A stretch of DNA of 64,000 bases from DASXZH01 sp963829965 (GCA_963829965.1 CAWHLK010000056.1:124001-188000), one strand, 5' to 3'. Counted from the first letter of the stretch, positions 44,546 to 53,938 are shown. Translations and numbers: made by a program. Notes: a model not told the origin generated them from the sequence alone.

Positions 44546-45642
44546 TGTTACCAAGACTCCGAATTATTCGGGATTACTTGCTGCAGCTTCGCAAGGAACT
44601 GGTTGTCTTGGGACTTTCCGAGGAACGTGTGAACGAGGTACTTGCCGAGACAGAGGCGCATTTTGCGGAAATGGCCGCGGACATTGAAGCGACTTCCGAG
44701 TTTAATTTCCAGACCATGGTTGGGGAGTTCGGTCCGGCCGATACGATGGCCAAGAATATCGCGAAGGAATATGAGAGAAGCGACTCCACGCGCCGGTTTT
44801 TGTGGCCGGCTCTATTTACCGGAGCCATGTTTGGGTTAATGAGGCTGGGCGCGCCCTGGTGGTTGAGCCCATGGATTCCGCAAGATCTTGCATATAAGGG
44901 TTTCCTTGCTCTATGCGTCATAGGATTCGTTGTCCTCGGCTTCTTGGCGAGAAAGCCGAGCGCGGGCCAGTTTGTGGTCTTGGGCGCGATTCTCGTCGTT
45001 GGTGGAACTGCTCTTACCGCTATTACGAGCTTCCCGGTCGGGGTCTATAGCGGATCAGACAACGGCAAGGGGCCCTCCTGGTACCAATCGGCAAGTCGTT
45101 CGAATCCTGATTCGTTCCTGAAACAAGAGGAGTCGGATATTGCCAAGGCGAAGTTGATCGTTGAACGCATGAAGGTTGGGAAGAGCGTTTTCGTGGCAAA
45201 GAACGAGGGGCAGAAAGTGCCTGACTACTTGGCCTACAACGGCCGGTATTGGAAGCCGGAAGGCCTGAGAGAGCTGTCGTTAGGCATACCTCCGGGACGG
45301 CTGGGACCCTCGCTATCGGCGTCTACTTGGGCAGAGGCGGTCCAGGACTGGAATGGGCTTGAGCCAAGCCAAGCATATAACATGGCCGACTGGAATATTA
45401 AGATGGCCCCGAACACTATCTATGGTGATCGTCGCACCATTGCATCCTTCTACTCCAGTCAGAGCCGGCCGTTTATGAATCAGCTCAGGCTGGATTTTCA
45501 GGTGGAAGCGGCGCCCGCGCTTTTCGCTTGCGGCTGTGCCTTTCTCATAACGAACGGTGGATGGTTGCTTTGGCTAGTAGTGCAGGCTCTCAAATGTGCC
45601 AGCCGTCGCATGAGATATACGAACACCTCGATTGCCGCCTAG
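44545..45642 (+). CDS. HAAS-type membrane protein paired with PadR
   Basis: The N-terminus (residues 1-85) is a HAAS (DUF1700-like) domain: IIRDYLLQLRKELVVLGLSE, RVNEVLAETEAHFAEMAADI and GEFGPADTMAKNIAKEYERS. Several membrane helices follow (LFTGAMFGLMRLGAPWWL; GFLALCVIGFVVLGFLA; FVVLGAILVVGGTALTAI), then a large soluble loop and a C-terminal helix (PALFACGCAFLITNGGWLLW). PadR-HAAS operons usually govern membrane-stress or exporter genes; the effector is unknown. The start at 44545 shares TGATG with the PadR stop. Confidence 0.8.
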   Translation: MLPRLRIIRDYLLQLRKELVVLGLSEERVNEVLAETEAHFAEMAADIEATSEFNFQTMVGEFGPADTMAKNIAKEYERSDSTRRFLWPALFTGAMFGLMRLGAPWWLSPWIPQDLAYKGFLALCVIGFVVLGFLARKPSAGQFVVLGAILVVGGTALTAITSFPVGVYSGSDNGKGPSWYQSASRSNPDSFLKQEESDIAKAKLIVERMKVGKSVFVAKNEGQKVPDYLAYNGRYWKPEGLRELSLGIPPGRLGPSLSASTWAEAVQDWNGLEPSQAYNMADWNIKMAPNTIYGDRRTIASFYSSQSRPFMNQLRLDFQVEAAPALFACGCAFLITNGGWLLWLVVQALKCASRRMRYTNTSIAA

Positions 45643-45723
45643 CGGGATTGGTGGGTGGAGATGGCCGCTTGGTTTGTTAGGCCCGTGCCGTCATGTTACA
45701 CTTGGGAGGGCGGAGGCCTTTTC

Positions 45724-47766
45724 ATGGATAGACACTTTCGCCGAGCGACGACTCTATTACTGCCGTTCCTGGCCTATGGCGCTTTTGCACAGTCGCAGTG
45801 GGCGCCGGTGCAACATGTCCCCGCAGGGCTCGCGGCTAGCGCGCCTCTGCTGCTGACCGATGGGAGCGTTCTGGTTCACGATACCGACGCCACCGATTGG
45901 TGGAAGCTGACGCCAGATGGAAAAGGGAACTACACAACAGGAACGTGGACGGAGGTGCGGTCGACTCCTTATACCTATGGGCCCCAATATTACGCGTCCG
46001 CGGTTTTGCCAGATGGCAAAGTTGTTGTAATCGGAGGCGAATACAACCTTTCGAGCGATGAGGTTTGGACGAATCTTGGCTACATTTATGATCCCGTAGC
46101 AAACACCTGGACGTACCTCCCGGCGCCGTACGGGTGGGAACATATCGGAGACGCACAAAGCGCGGTTTTGCCCAATGGCACGTTCATGCTCGCGAACTTC
46201 CAAACGGATGCGGCCGCCCTGCTGAATGAGTCGACGCTTACTTGGACGGAAGCCTCGGTGGAAGGGAAAGCGGACAGAAACGACGAGGAGGGTTGGACCC
46301 TTCTTCCGGACGGCTCGATTTTTGCAGTCAACGTCCTGGCCGAGCCCGGCGCCCAGCGATACATTCCCTCGATGGGAAAATGGATAAGCGCAGGAACGGT
46401 GCCGGTGGACCTCCCTGCAATACCGAGCGAAGAACTTGGGCCCCAGGTGCTTCAATACAACGGCAAGGTCCTTTGCTTTGGCGGCACGAGCGCGACCGCA
46501 ATCTATACGCCACCAACAACACTCATGGGAACGGGGTCCTGGGAAAAGGGGCCGGTATTTCCCGACGCCCCCGGAACCCACACGCCGTTCGATATGGCGG
46601 ACGGGCCGGCCTGCCCCTTGCCTAATGGCGATGTGCTGGTTTTCGCCAGTCCCGGCGTTTACCAAACGCCTTCTCAGTTCTTTTTGTACAACGGATCCGC
46701 GCTGACGGCCATCCCAGGGACACCGGACGATGCGGAGGATTCCTCTTACTACGGAATGATGCTGCTGCTTCCGACCGGCCAGGTGATGTTCACCGACTTC
46801 AGCTCAGCGGTCGAGATATACACGCCTACCGGAGCGCCCCAGACCTCATGGCGGCCAACGATCACGTCGGTTCCGGAAACCCTCACCGAGGGGCAAAGTT
46901 ACAAAATCTACGGCACGCAGTTCAATGGGCTTACCCAAGGCGCAGCTTATGGAGACGATTACCAAGGCGCAACCAACTATCCGCTGGTGAGGATCACCAA
47001 CTCAATTACGGGCAACGTATTTTACTGCCGCACGACCGGGCACAGCTCCATGGCGATCGCCACAGGAAGCAAAATCGTATCCACGAATTTTGCTGTGCCT
47101 GCGACGATCGACAGTGGGCCATCCAAGATCGAAGTGATCGCCAACGGGATCGCTTCCACTCCCGTGCAGGTCCATGTGAACGGCTTGAAACAATACTCCC
47201 TGAAGTCGTTGACGTTTGGAGCTAACCCGGTCATTGGCGGAGCGCAGGCAAGCGGAACGGTCAGCTTCTCGGATACGGCCCAAGATGACGCTGAAATTGC
47301 ATTGTCCTCCAGCAATCGGGAGGTTGCGGCCGTGCCGGCTGATGTGTCGCTTGCCGCAGGGGCAACGAGCAAGGCCTTTGCGATTACGACAAATACGGTG
47401 AAGGCGGCGACCCTCATTACGATCCACGCCTCTTGTTTAGGGGTAACTGTTGCCAACTCGTTGACCCTGGAACCGGTAGGACTCACCGGGGTCTACCTGA
47501 ACTACAAGTCGGTCACCGGTGGAACGACGGTCACGGGAACGCTGGTCTTTTCGAGTTCCCTGGGTGCGAATGAGAACGTGGATTTGAAGTCCAGCGATCC
47601 GTCCATTGCGAGCGTCCCGGCGGCGATTGTGGCGGACGAGGGGAAGAAGGTCGCCTATTTTACGGTCTTGACCAAGGCGGTGACTGTGAAGACCACGGTG
47701 ACGATCACGGCGTCCTTCAATGGGAATCAGGGTGCTAGTGTTGTTCTGCTTCCTGCAGTTCGATAA
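45724..47766 (+). CDS. Secreted Kelch-type propeller protein with Ig-like repeats
   Basis: After a signal peptide (MDRHFRRATTLLLPFLAYGAF, cleavage near AFAQ) comes a propeller of about 400 residues with Kelch-type blades (VVVIGGEYNLSSDEVWTN, YIYDPVANTWTYLP, FGGTSATAIYTPP). A linking domain (TSVPETLTEGQSYKIYGTQF; GNVFYCRTTGHSSMAI) resembles the end of galactose-oxidase-like proteins, but the copper ligands are not confirmed. Two Ig-like modules end the protein (SLTFGANPVIGGAQASGTV; VYLNYKSVTGGTTVTGTLVF). Likely exported. An earlier ATG at 45655 would precede the signal peptide. Confidence 0.8.
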   Translation: MDRHFRRATTLLLPFLAYGAFAQSQWAPVQHVPAGLAASAPLLLTDGSVLVHDTDATDWWKLTPDGKGNYTTGTWTEVRSTPYTYGPQYYASAVLPDGKVVVIGGEYNLSSDEVWTNLGYIYDPVANTWTYLPAPYGWEHIGDAQSAVLPNGTFMLANFQTDAAALLNESTLTWTEASVEGKADRNDEEGWTLLPDGSIFAVNVLAEPGAQRYIPSMGKWISAGTVPVDLPAIPSEELGPQVLQYNGKVLCFGGTSATAIYTPPTTLMGTGSWEKGPVFPDAPGTHTPFDMADGPACPLPNGDVLVFASPGVYQTPSQFFLYNGSALTAIPGTPDDAEDSSYYGMMLLLPTGQVMFTDFSSAVEIYTPTGAPQTSWRPTITSVPETLTEGQSYKIYGTQFNGLTQGAAYGDDYQGATNYPLVRITNSITGNVFYCRTTGHSSMAIATGSKIVSTNFAVPATIDSGPSKIEVIANGIASTPVQVHVNGLKQYSLKSLTFGANPVIGGAQASGTVSFSDTAQDDAEIALSSSNREVAAVPADVSLAAGATSKAFAITTNTVKAATLITIHASCLGVTVANSLTLEPVGLTGVYLNYKSVTGGTTVTGTLVFSSSLGANENVDLKSSDPSIASVPAAIVADEGKKVAYFTVLTKAVTVKTTVTITASFNGNQGASVVLLPAVR

Positions 47767-47801
47767 TTGCTCCGATCTCATGCGGGGGTAGGCTTTCCCG
47801 G

Positions 47802-48464
47802 ATGCAAGAACAATGGAAGGCTGTTGAAAACTACCTGAACGACCATCTCGTCCTTCAGGACGCCGCGCTCGAAGGCGCCTTGGCGGCAAGTTCGGAGGCG
47901 GGGCTCCCCCCAATCGCGGTAGCGGCCAACGAAGGGAAGCTACTGCACATTCTTGCGAGAATGATCGGAGCGAAGAAAATATTGGAGATCGGAACCCTTG
48001 GCGGGTACAGCACGATTTGGCTCGGGCGTGCGCTGGCGGATGGCGAAAAACTCATCACCCTTGAGTTCGACCCGAAACACGCTGCGGTAGCAACCAAAAA
48101 CATTGCTGAAGCAGGGCTGAGTGATCGCGTGGAAGTTCGCGTGGGCAAGGCGATCGACTCACTGCCTGTTTTGGAAGCGGAAGGGCACGGACCGTTCGAT
48201 TTCATCTTTATCGACGCCGATAAGCCGAGCAACCCGGCTTATTTTGAGTGGGCCATGAAGCTGTCCCATCCGGGAACGGTAATTGTCGTGGACAATGTAG
48301 TGCGCGAAGGCAGAATAGCCGACGAGGGCTCACAAGATGCCGGCGTTAAGGGCGTGCAAAAGCTCTTGGACGATCTGTCCGCTGAAAAACGTGTTGTGGC
48401 AACTGCATTGCAGACGGTTGGAAGCAAAGGCTATGACGGATTTGCTCTGATATGGGTCCTCTGA
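47802..48464 (+). CDS. Class I SAM-dependent O-methyltransferase
   Basis: A protein of the caffeoyl-CoA/catechol O-methyltransferase family. Motif I KILEIGTLGGYSTIWLGRAL, motif near LEFDPKHAAVATKNIAEAG, metal-binding FIFIDADKPSNPAYFEWA and NVVREG. The enzymes methylate catechol-type hydroxyl groups using Mg2+. The substrate is unknown. It follows the Kelch protein on the same strand by 35 bases; no pathway is suggested. The length (220) is standard. Confidence 0.93.
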   Translation: MQEQWKAVENYLNDHLVLQDAALEGALAASSEAGLPPIAVAANEGKLLHILARMIGAKKILEIGTLGGYSTIWLGRALADGEKLITLEFDPKHAAVATKNIAEAGLSDRVEVRVGKAIDSLPVLEAEGHGPFDFIFIDADKPSNPAYFEWAMKLSHPGTVIVVDNVVREGRIADEGSQDAGVKGVQKLLDDLSAEKRVVATALQTVGSKGYDGFALIWVL

Positions 48465-48526
48465 CGAACATCTCCCTCAGCGCACGCACCATGAAAACGC
48501 GGCGTCATAAATACGAAGGGAGATAA

Positions 48527-49813
48527 ATGAAAGGCAAATCACTTTCGGCCTTATGTGCCTGCTTGTGTCTGACACTTTGGATTGTCGGTTGCGGCGGCAG
48601 CGGCAACAACAACTCGGGCGGATCTACCAACACTTCCAGTGGCGGTGGAGGAGCCGTGGTTACGAGCAATCCAAGGGGAACGGTTCCTTGGACTTCGATT
48701 GACGGAGCATCGAACGTGACCGCCACCATGCGCGTCAACGACAGCGGAACGACGGTGACCCAGATCCCGGCGACGATTCTGAGGGCAAGCGTTACCACCG
48801 TCGATCTTGCGGGGCGCGAAGAAACGAACGTTGACGACTTATACTGCATGCCCGCGAACGGGCGCAAAGTTTATGAGGGCGACAGTGGGTCCCCTGTCCT
48901 TGTCGCCGGGAACATCGCGGGCGGCTTGTTTGGCTCTCCGGACGAAGTTCATTTCGACGCGCGTGGCATTGCCCAGATGGAGGCCACTGAAAGCGGACCG
49001 CCTTCCGCGCGCACGAAGCCGTTGTCCTCACCGATAACGCCCCATTGGCATATCCATGGACCTTCTGCGCTCATTTCTCAAATGCAAAATAGGCCGGGTT
49101 TCGGGACGGCCATTTACGAGGGGCCGGTTTCGAGGGAGTTTCCGCCCATTTCGAGCGGCCCACACGCGGCCCTTATCCCGGGCCTGCGATTCGCTTCGCC
49201 ATTCGTGCTCGGGACCTATGTGGTTGGCTATGATATGGGCACTTACACGTACCAGTTGGCCGGTGGTGATTGGGTGGCAACTGCCCACGGAATTGAGGAC
49301 GCGGGGACTGTTGCATGGCCGGTTATGGGAGTGTCCGTTATCGGTCCCAACTCGGACGGCACCATCCACGCCAACCCGACCGGCGCAATCTATGGAACCC
49401 TCCTCTATGATGGGGAAAACGGCTCTTTGATCAACCCAAATATCGCGGGAACCATGATGCAGGTTCCTGTGACTCTGAATCTCAATGCCGTTCCGAAGCT
49501 ATCGCAGAACGAAGTCCGCTTCGATCATGGGAGTTCAACGGAAGATACGTCCATTGAAACCGCGGCCGAATCCACAGTAGACGCCGTGCTTCAGGGAAAT
49601 GGCAACTCCTTTTCGGGCGCGGGCACGGTTGTTATCTCCGTGAACGGAGGGACCGTGAACTACAATCTCACCTTCGCAAATGGATTGACGCTCGATGGGC
49701 TGGCGGAAAGTGTTGGCTCCCAACTGGATGAGATCCTTGGGAAACAGCACGAGTCGGCGCCCGGCGCGCAGATCCAGGCGGTTCAGGTGACTTTGAACAT
49801 CTCGACCTACTAG
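48527..49813 (+). CDS. Secreted lipoprotein resembling S55-type serine peptidase
   Basis: A lipobox (LWIVGCGGS, Cys about residue 22) and Ser/Gly linker precede a domain with VYEGDSGSPVLVAGNIAGG, the nucleophile motif of trypsin-like and SpoIVB (S55) peptidases. DEVHFDARGIAQMEA follows, as in S55 proteins. A later segment TYQLAGGDWVATAHGIEDAG resembles the S55 GHP/FAFGHP region. In S55 this motif precedes the Ser motif, so the order here is inverted. About 110 residues (NEVRFDHGSSTEDTSIETAA on) end the protein. Function is uncertain; ATG follows AAGGGAGAT. Confidence 0.55.
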   Translation: MKGKSLSALCACLCLTLWIVGCGGSGNNNSGGSTNTSSGGGGAVVTSNPRGTVPWTSIDGASNVTATMRVNDSGTTVTQIPATILRASVTTVDLAGREETNVDDLYCMPANGRKVYEGDSGSPVLVAGNIAGGLFGSPDEVHFDARGIAQMEATESGPPSARTKPLSSPITPHWHIHGPSALISQMQNRPGFGTAIYEGPVSREFPPISSGPHAALIPGLRFASPFVLGTYVVGYDMGTYTYQLAGGDWVATAHGIEDAGTVAWPVMGVSVIGPNSDGTIHANPTGAIYGTLLYDGENGSLINPNIAGTMMQVPVTLNLNAVPKLSQNEVRFDHGSSTEDTSIETAAESTVDAVLQGNGNSFSGAGTVVISVNGGTVNYNLTFANGLTLDGLAESVGSQLDEILGKQHESAPGAQIQAVQVTLNISTY

Positions 49814-49836
49814 GTGACAAGAGGGCCCGGGAAGAG

Positions 49837-50694
49837 TTAGGACCCGTCGCCGCCGCCGGAGCTGAAGCCGCCGCCCATATCTCCGCCGGCATCGAACCCT
49901 CCGCCGGCGTCAAATCCGCCGCCTTGATCGAAGCCGCCACCTTGATCAGAGCCGCCACCTTGATCGAAACCCTGGCCCTGATCGAAGCCGCCCTGGTTGG
50001 GGTCCATCTGTCCTTCGTTCGGGTCGTAATTTCCTTGGCCCTGGTCGAAGCCTTGGCCGCCATCCATCGGCGGGCCCATGTTCGGGTCGTAGCCTTGGCC
50101 CATATCGTAGCCAGGGTTGTAGTCGGGTGGATACATTCCCCCCGCCATCGCCGGGTCGAAGGGCATGCCCTGCATCATCATCGGGTCGCCATAAAACATG
50201 GGATTGATGCCTGGCATCATGGGGTCTCCGATATAGAGCGAACCCATTCCACCGTAGTCGTAGGCGCAGCATCCGTAGGCCATGCCGTCCGCAATCATCA
50301 TCGCGTTCAGCGAACTCATCACCGCCTGCCACCAGAACCAATCTTCCTGGAAGCTGTAGACGGGGCCCGGCAGGAAGCCTTGGAAATAGGCTGGAGAATA
50401 AGCGCGCCCGGGCACGAGCCCGCCTTGAGCTCTTAAGTTGCCGTAAATGGTATTCGCCGCAACATTGGGGTCCATCGTTTGCCGGGGGCGTCCCATGGTT
50501 GCGCTTCGAGAGGAGACCATCCCGCCTTGCGGCGGTCCTTGGTGTCCGGCGGGAGCGCCAAATCCCTGAGGCTTAACCGGCGCGCCAAAACCGGAACCCG
50601 GTCCCATTTGTTGGCGCTGCTTGGACTGGGATGCGCTGACCGCCAAAATCACAACAGCAATCAACAGGACGAGAATGATAATTCCAACAACCAT
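49837..50694 (-). CDS. Membrane protein with Gly/Asp/Gln-rich repeat tail
   Basis: ATG 50694 begins MVVGIIILVLLIAVVILAVS, one membrane helix. A Gln/Gly/Pro-rich stretch, a compact segment (YFQGFLPGPVYSFQEDWFWW, MSSLNAMMIADGMAYGC) and a long tail of repeats follow (DQGQGFDQ, DQGGGFD, DAGGGFDAGG, GGGFSSGGGDGS). A terminal FSSGGG-type tail is common in small membrane proteins of unknown function. No homologous function is known to me. It is convergent with the S55-like gene and divergent from fucI, with a 54-base gap. Confidence 0.6.
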   Translation of the reverse strand: MVVGIIILVLLIAVVILAVSASQSKQRQQMGPGSGFGAPVKPQGFGAPAGHQGPPQGGMVSSRSATMGRPRQTMDPNVAANTIYGNLRAQGGLVPGRAYSPAYFQGFLPGPVYSFQEDWFWWQAVMSSLNAMMIADGMAYGCCAYDYGGMGSLYIGDPMMPGINPMFYGDPMMMQGMPFDPAMAGGMYPPDYNPGYDMGQGYDPNMGPPMDGGQGFDQGQGNYDPNEGQMDPNQGGFDQGQGFDQGGGSDQGGGFDQGGGFDAGGGFDAGGDMGGGFSSGGGDGS

Positions 50695-50748
50695 GCCCGA
50701 TTGTAAGTCTTTTTGCGGTTCATTTGCGCTATCCAGTAACATTTGAGC

Positions 50749-52590
50749 ATGAAATCTGCCGTTCACCGTCTAAGAACGCCTCTTCCCAAAGTCGGGATCC
50801 GCCCTATCGTCGATGGCCGCTATGGCGGCGTTCGGGAGTCGCTCGATCCCATCGCTCTCGAAATAGCAAGAAACTGTGCCGAACTCATTTCGAAGGAAGT
50901 GAAGTACGCCTGCGGGCTGCCCGCGGAGTGCGTGATTGCCGATTCCTGCATTGGAGGGTTCGCCGAAGCCGCAGATTGTGCCGCGAAATTCGAAAGGGAA
51001 GGGGTGGGCGTGTCTTTGAGCGTAACCCCTTGCTGGTGCTACGGATCGGAAACAATGGACACGAACCCGTACACGCCCAAGGCCATCTTCGGCGTAAACG
51101 GCACCGAGCGGCCGGGCGCCGTCTACCTCGCTGCCACGCTCTCCGCCCACGCTCAAAAGGGTCTTCCGTGCTTTGGAATTTACGGACGCAACGTCCAGGA
51201 CCTAACCGACACCAGTCTCGCCCCCGACGTTTGCGAGAAGCTTCTGCGCTTCGTCAGGGCAGGCCTCGCGGCCGCCCAAATGAAAGGGAACAGCTACCTC
51301 GCGATGGGCGGCGTAAGCATGGGGATCGCCGGCTCGATGGTTCCCCAGGATTTCTTTGAGACCTATCTGGGAATGCGGGTGGAATCGATCGATATGTCCG
51401 AATTTCAAGGCCGAATCCAGCACAAAATGTATGACCAAGCCGAGTTTGACAAGGCGATGAAGTGGGTTAGGCGGCATTGTACGGAAGGAAAGGACTTCAA
51501 CGCCGCAGAGAAGCAGAGAACAAGGGCTCAGAAAGAAGATGACTGGGAGTCAAGCGTCAAAATGGCGCTGATTGCCCGGGATCTCATGATTGGCAGTTCG
51601 GCCTTGGAAAAGTCGGGCTGCAGGGAACAGGCAAGAGGACATAACGCGATCGCAGGCGGCTTCCAAGGCCAGCGCCAATGGACGGACTATTTCCCGAACG
51701 GCGACTTTATGGAGGCGATTCTCTGCTCGAGCTTCGATTGGAACGGGATTCGACAGCCCTACGTGGTCGCCACCGAAAACGACAGCCTCAATGGCGCATC
51801 CATGCTGCTTGGGCATCTTCTAACCGGAACCGCCCAAATGTTCTCCGATATTCGCACTTATTGGAGCCCCGAGGCGGTTAAGCGCGTAACCGGCCACATC
51901 CTGGGCGGCGATGCGGCCCAAGGTTTCTTACACCTGATTAACTCCGGGCCCTCAGCCCTGGATTTCTCCGGCCGCCAAAGACTGAACGGGAAACCCGCCT
52001 GCAAGCGGTTTGAAGACATCACCGAGGATGAGGCGCAAGATTGCCTGAAGAACACGACGTGGCATCCTTCCGACACCGGCTATTTTCCCGGTGGAGGATG
52101 GTCGTCCCATTTCGTGACCGAAGGCGGCATGCCGTGCACCATGTTTCGCATCAACCTCATTCGCGGACAAGGGCCTGTGCTCCAAATTGCGGAAGGCGTG
52201 ACCGTTAAGCTTCCGGACAAGGTCCATGAAACCCTCGATCTTCGCACCAATCCCACGTGGCCGACGACCTGGTTTGTGCCGCGAACCACGGGCCAGGGCG
52301 CATTCAGGGACGTGTACACGCTGATGAACAACTGGGGCGCGAACCACGGCGCTATCAGCTGTGGGCACATCGGCGCGGACCTCGTAACCCTCGCTTCGAT
52401 GTTGAGAATTCCGGTGGATATGCACAATCTGGCTGAAGAGGATGTGTTCCGTCCCGCTGCCTGGGCGCGGTTCGGGGCATCGGATCTTACCGGCGCGGAT
52501 TATAGGGCATGCGCCAACTATGGACCGCTTTTATGGCTAGAACCTAGTAAATATATCAGGTTCCGGTTCCGACTATTTGTATGTACTTAG
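50749..52590 (+). CDS. fucI: L-fucose isomerase
   Basis: FucI converts L-fucose to L-fuculose (and often D-arabinose to D-ribulose). Motifs: PKVGIRPIVDGRYGGVRESL, GSETMDTNPYTPKAIFGVNG, HNAIAGGFQGQRQWTDYFPN, GDFMEAILCSSFDWNG, ATENDSLNG (metal Asp) and RIPVDMHNL (metal His). The C-terminus normally ends ...ACANYGPLY; here YGPLLWLEP and about 16 further residues follow. One extra T in the CTTTTAT run near 52530 would explain this, since removing it gives PLYG-stop. ATG 50749 is preferred. Confidence 0.94.
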   Translation: MKSAVHRLRTPLPKVGIRPIVDGRYGGVRESLDPIALEIARNCAELISKEVKYACGLPAECVIADSCIGGFAEAADCAAKFEREGVGVSLSVTPCWCYGSETMDTNPYTPKAIFGVNGTERPGAVYLAATLSAHAQKGLPCFGIYGRNVQDLTDTSLAPDVCEKLLRFVRAGLAAAQMKGNSYLAMGGVSMGIAGSMVPQDFFETYLGMRVESIDMSEFQGRIQHKMYDQAEFDKAMKWVRRHCTEGKDFNAAEKQRTRAQKEDDWESSVKMALIARDLMIGSSALEKSGCREQARGHNAIAGGFQGQRQWTDYFPNGDFMEAILCSSFDWNGIRQPYVVATENDSLNGASMLLGHLLTGTAQMFSDIRTYWSPEAVKRVTGHILGGDAAQGFLHLINSGPSALDFSGRQRLNGKPACKRFEDITEDEAQDCLKNTTWHPSDTGYFPGGGWSSHFVTEGGMPCTMFRINLIRGQGPVLQIAEGVTVKLPDKVHETLDLRTNPTWPTTWFVPRTTGQGAFRDVYTLMNNWGANHGAISCGHIGADLVTLASMLRIPVDMHNLAEEDVFRPAAWARFGASDLTGADYRACANYGPLLWLEPSKYIRFRFRLFVCT

Positions 52591-52601
52591 GAGGAACACG
52601 C

Positions 52602-53015
52602 ATGAACGTATCATCGGCCGCATCGATTACCGCGCAGCAATCCAGCTACTACCAGCAACTGCAATCCGATTTTCAGCAGCTTTCACAGAACCTTAACTCG
52701 AACAACCTGAAGGGCGCGCAGACCGCGTATGCCGCGATCCAACAGCTTGAGAACTCGAACTCGACCGGGTCTACCGGCAGCACCGGCACCAGCAGCAACA
52801 ACCCGCTTTCCGTGATTGGCCAGGCTCTTCAGCAAGGCAACCTTCAAGCCGCAAAAAATGCGTTCCAGTCTTTGCAGAAGACACAAGGCGGCAGCCACCA
52901 CCACCACAAAAGCTCCGCAGGCGGTTCCAGCAGCTACGGCGCGACCAATGCGTCCAATGCAAACAGCAACTCGCCCGCTGCGACCGAACTCGGCACCCTC
53001 AACATCAGCGCGTAA
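52602..53015 (+). CDS. Small helical repeat protein, Gln/Ser/Asn-rich
   Basis: ATG 52602 has a strong AGGAGG Shine-Dalgarno eight bases upstream. The protein of 137 residues has two matching helical units: SDFQQLSQNLNSNNLKGAQT with AYAAIQQLENS, and NPLSVIGQALQQGNLQAAKN with AFQSLQKTQGG. A Ser/Gly/His-rich tail follows (SHHHHKSSAGGSSSYG). The repeat N-(L)-K/Q-G/A-A-Q/K-x-A-Y/F-x-x-(I/L)-Q resembles small proteins annotated in several Acidobacteria and Armatimonadota without function. No signal peptide. It follows fucI directly. Confidence 0.7.
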   Translation: MNVSSAASITAQQSSYYQQLQSDFQQLSQNLNSNNLKGAQTAYAAIQQLENSNSTGSTGSTGTSSNNPLSVIGQALQQGNLQAAKNAFQSLQKTQGGSHHHHKSSAGGSSSYGATNASNANSNSPAATELGTLNISA

Positions 53016-53858
53016 CTATTTTTGGAGGGTCGGCACCCATGCGGTTGTCCGGCCCCCAACTTCTTCTCGAACGATCGCGTGTTCGCCGATCTTCTCGGCC
53101 CCTTTGCCGCCGCCCCAGCGGTGATGAAACATCCAATCATTGGGGTACTTCGTCTCATCTGCGCCCGCCTCAACTGCGGTCTGCAGAACGTAGATCATCT
53201 GCTTTCTTAGCTCTCCAAACTCTTTGGAGGAGAGAGAACTTGCCGCCCGGTTTGGCGCAATCCGCGCGTGGTACAAGATTTCGTCGGCGAGCCAGTTACC
53301 GATTCCCGCAAGAATGGCCTGGTCCATCATGAGCGCCTTTATCGGCGCGTTGCGCTTTTTGAATAGGGCTTCAAAGCCTTCGGCTGCCGGAAGTTCGTGA
53401 AGCGCGTCCGGGCCCAGTTTCTGCAGGCCCTTATCTTCGGCGATGCTCGCGGTGAGGCGAACCCGGCCAAGCCGGCGGCCATCTGTGAAAACGATGCTCT
53501 TGCCCTCGTCCGTCGTCATGTTCAGTTTCAAGAACTTGGGCCGACCGTCCTCGTCGTCCAACGGCGCGTTTCCGTGTTCCTTGAGTCTTGTTGTCGGGGC
53601 TCCGATTTCCCGGATCCAACCCGCCATTCCAAGATGGCCAACCAGCGCGGGAGAATCCTCGAACTCGATCCACCAGGTTTTGCCCTTTCTTCCAATGTTT
53701 TTGGGAGTCCGGCCCTTGAGGGCGCTAACCAAAGCTTCCGGTGGCGCGTCGCCAAAGACGAGGTTGTCTGGCGCGGCTTCAACGTCCACGATCTTGTGGC
53801 CGACAAGCACGCGGCTCATAATTCGGCGAACGGTCTCAACTTCGGGAAGTTCTGGCAT
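53016..53858 (-). CDS. mutM: Formamidopyrimidine-DNA glycosylase, zincless finger
   Basis: MutM/Fpg removes oxidised purines and nicks the strand. N-terminal catalytic Pro-Glu in MPELPEVETVRRIM, helix-two-turn-helix in ILAGIGNWLADEILYHARIA, and catalytic Lys in NIGRKGKTWW. The C-terminal finger lacks all four cysteines: WMFHHRWGGGKGAEKIGEHA, then GGRTTAWVPTLQK stands where GGRTTYWCPxCQ is expected, keeping the finger Arg. This zincless finger is known in NEIL1 and some plant enzymes but is rare in bacterial MutM. The start at 53858 is set by MPELPE. No partner gene. Confidence 0.93.
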   Translation of the reverse strand: MPELPEVETVRRIMSRVLVGHKIVDVEAAPDNLVFGDAPPEALVSALKGRTPKNIGRKGKTWWIEFEDSPALVGHLGMAGWIREIGAPTTRLKEHGNAPLDDEDGRPKFLKLNMTTDEGKSIVFTDGRRLGRVRLTASIAEDKGLQKLGPDALHELPAAEGFEALFKKRNAPIKALMMDQAILAGIGNWLADEILYHARIAPNRAASSLSSKEFGELRKQMIYVLQTAVEAGADETKYPNDWMFHHRWGGGKGAEKIGEHAIVREEVGGRTTAWVPTLQK

Positions 53859-53938
53859 GGATTTATTTTGACCGCTGCAGGGTTCCGGGATTCTGGAAAG
53901 CCATGCTCCGGCGATCGGCCGCCCCATAATGTTCTCGG

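Noticed and set aside
45757..46665. Long minus-strand open frame of 302 codons
   Set aside because: Antisense shadow of the Kelch-like gene; Arg-rich with no recognisable domain.
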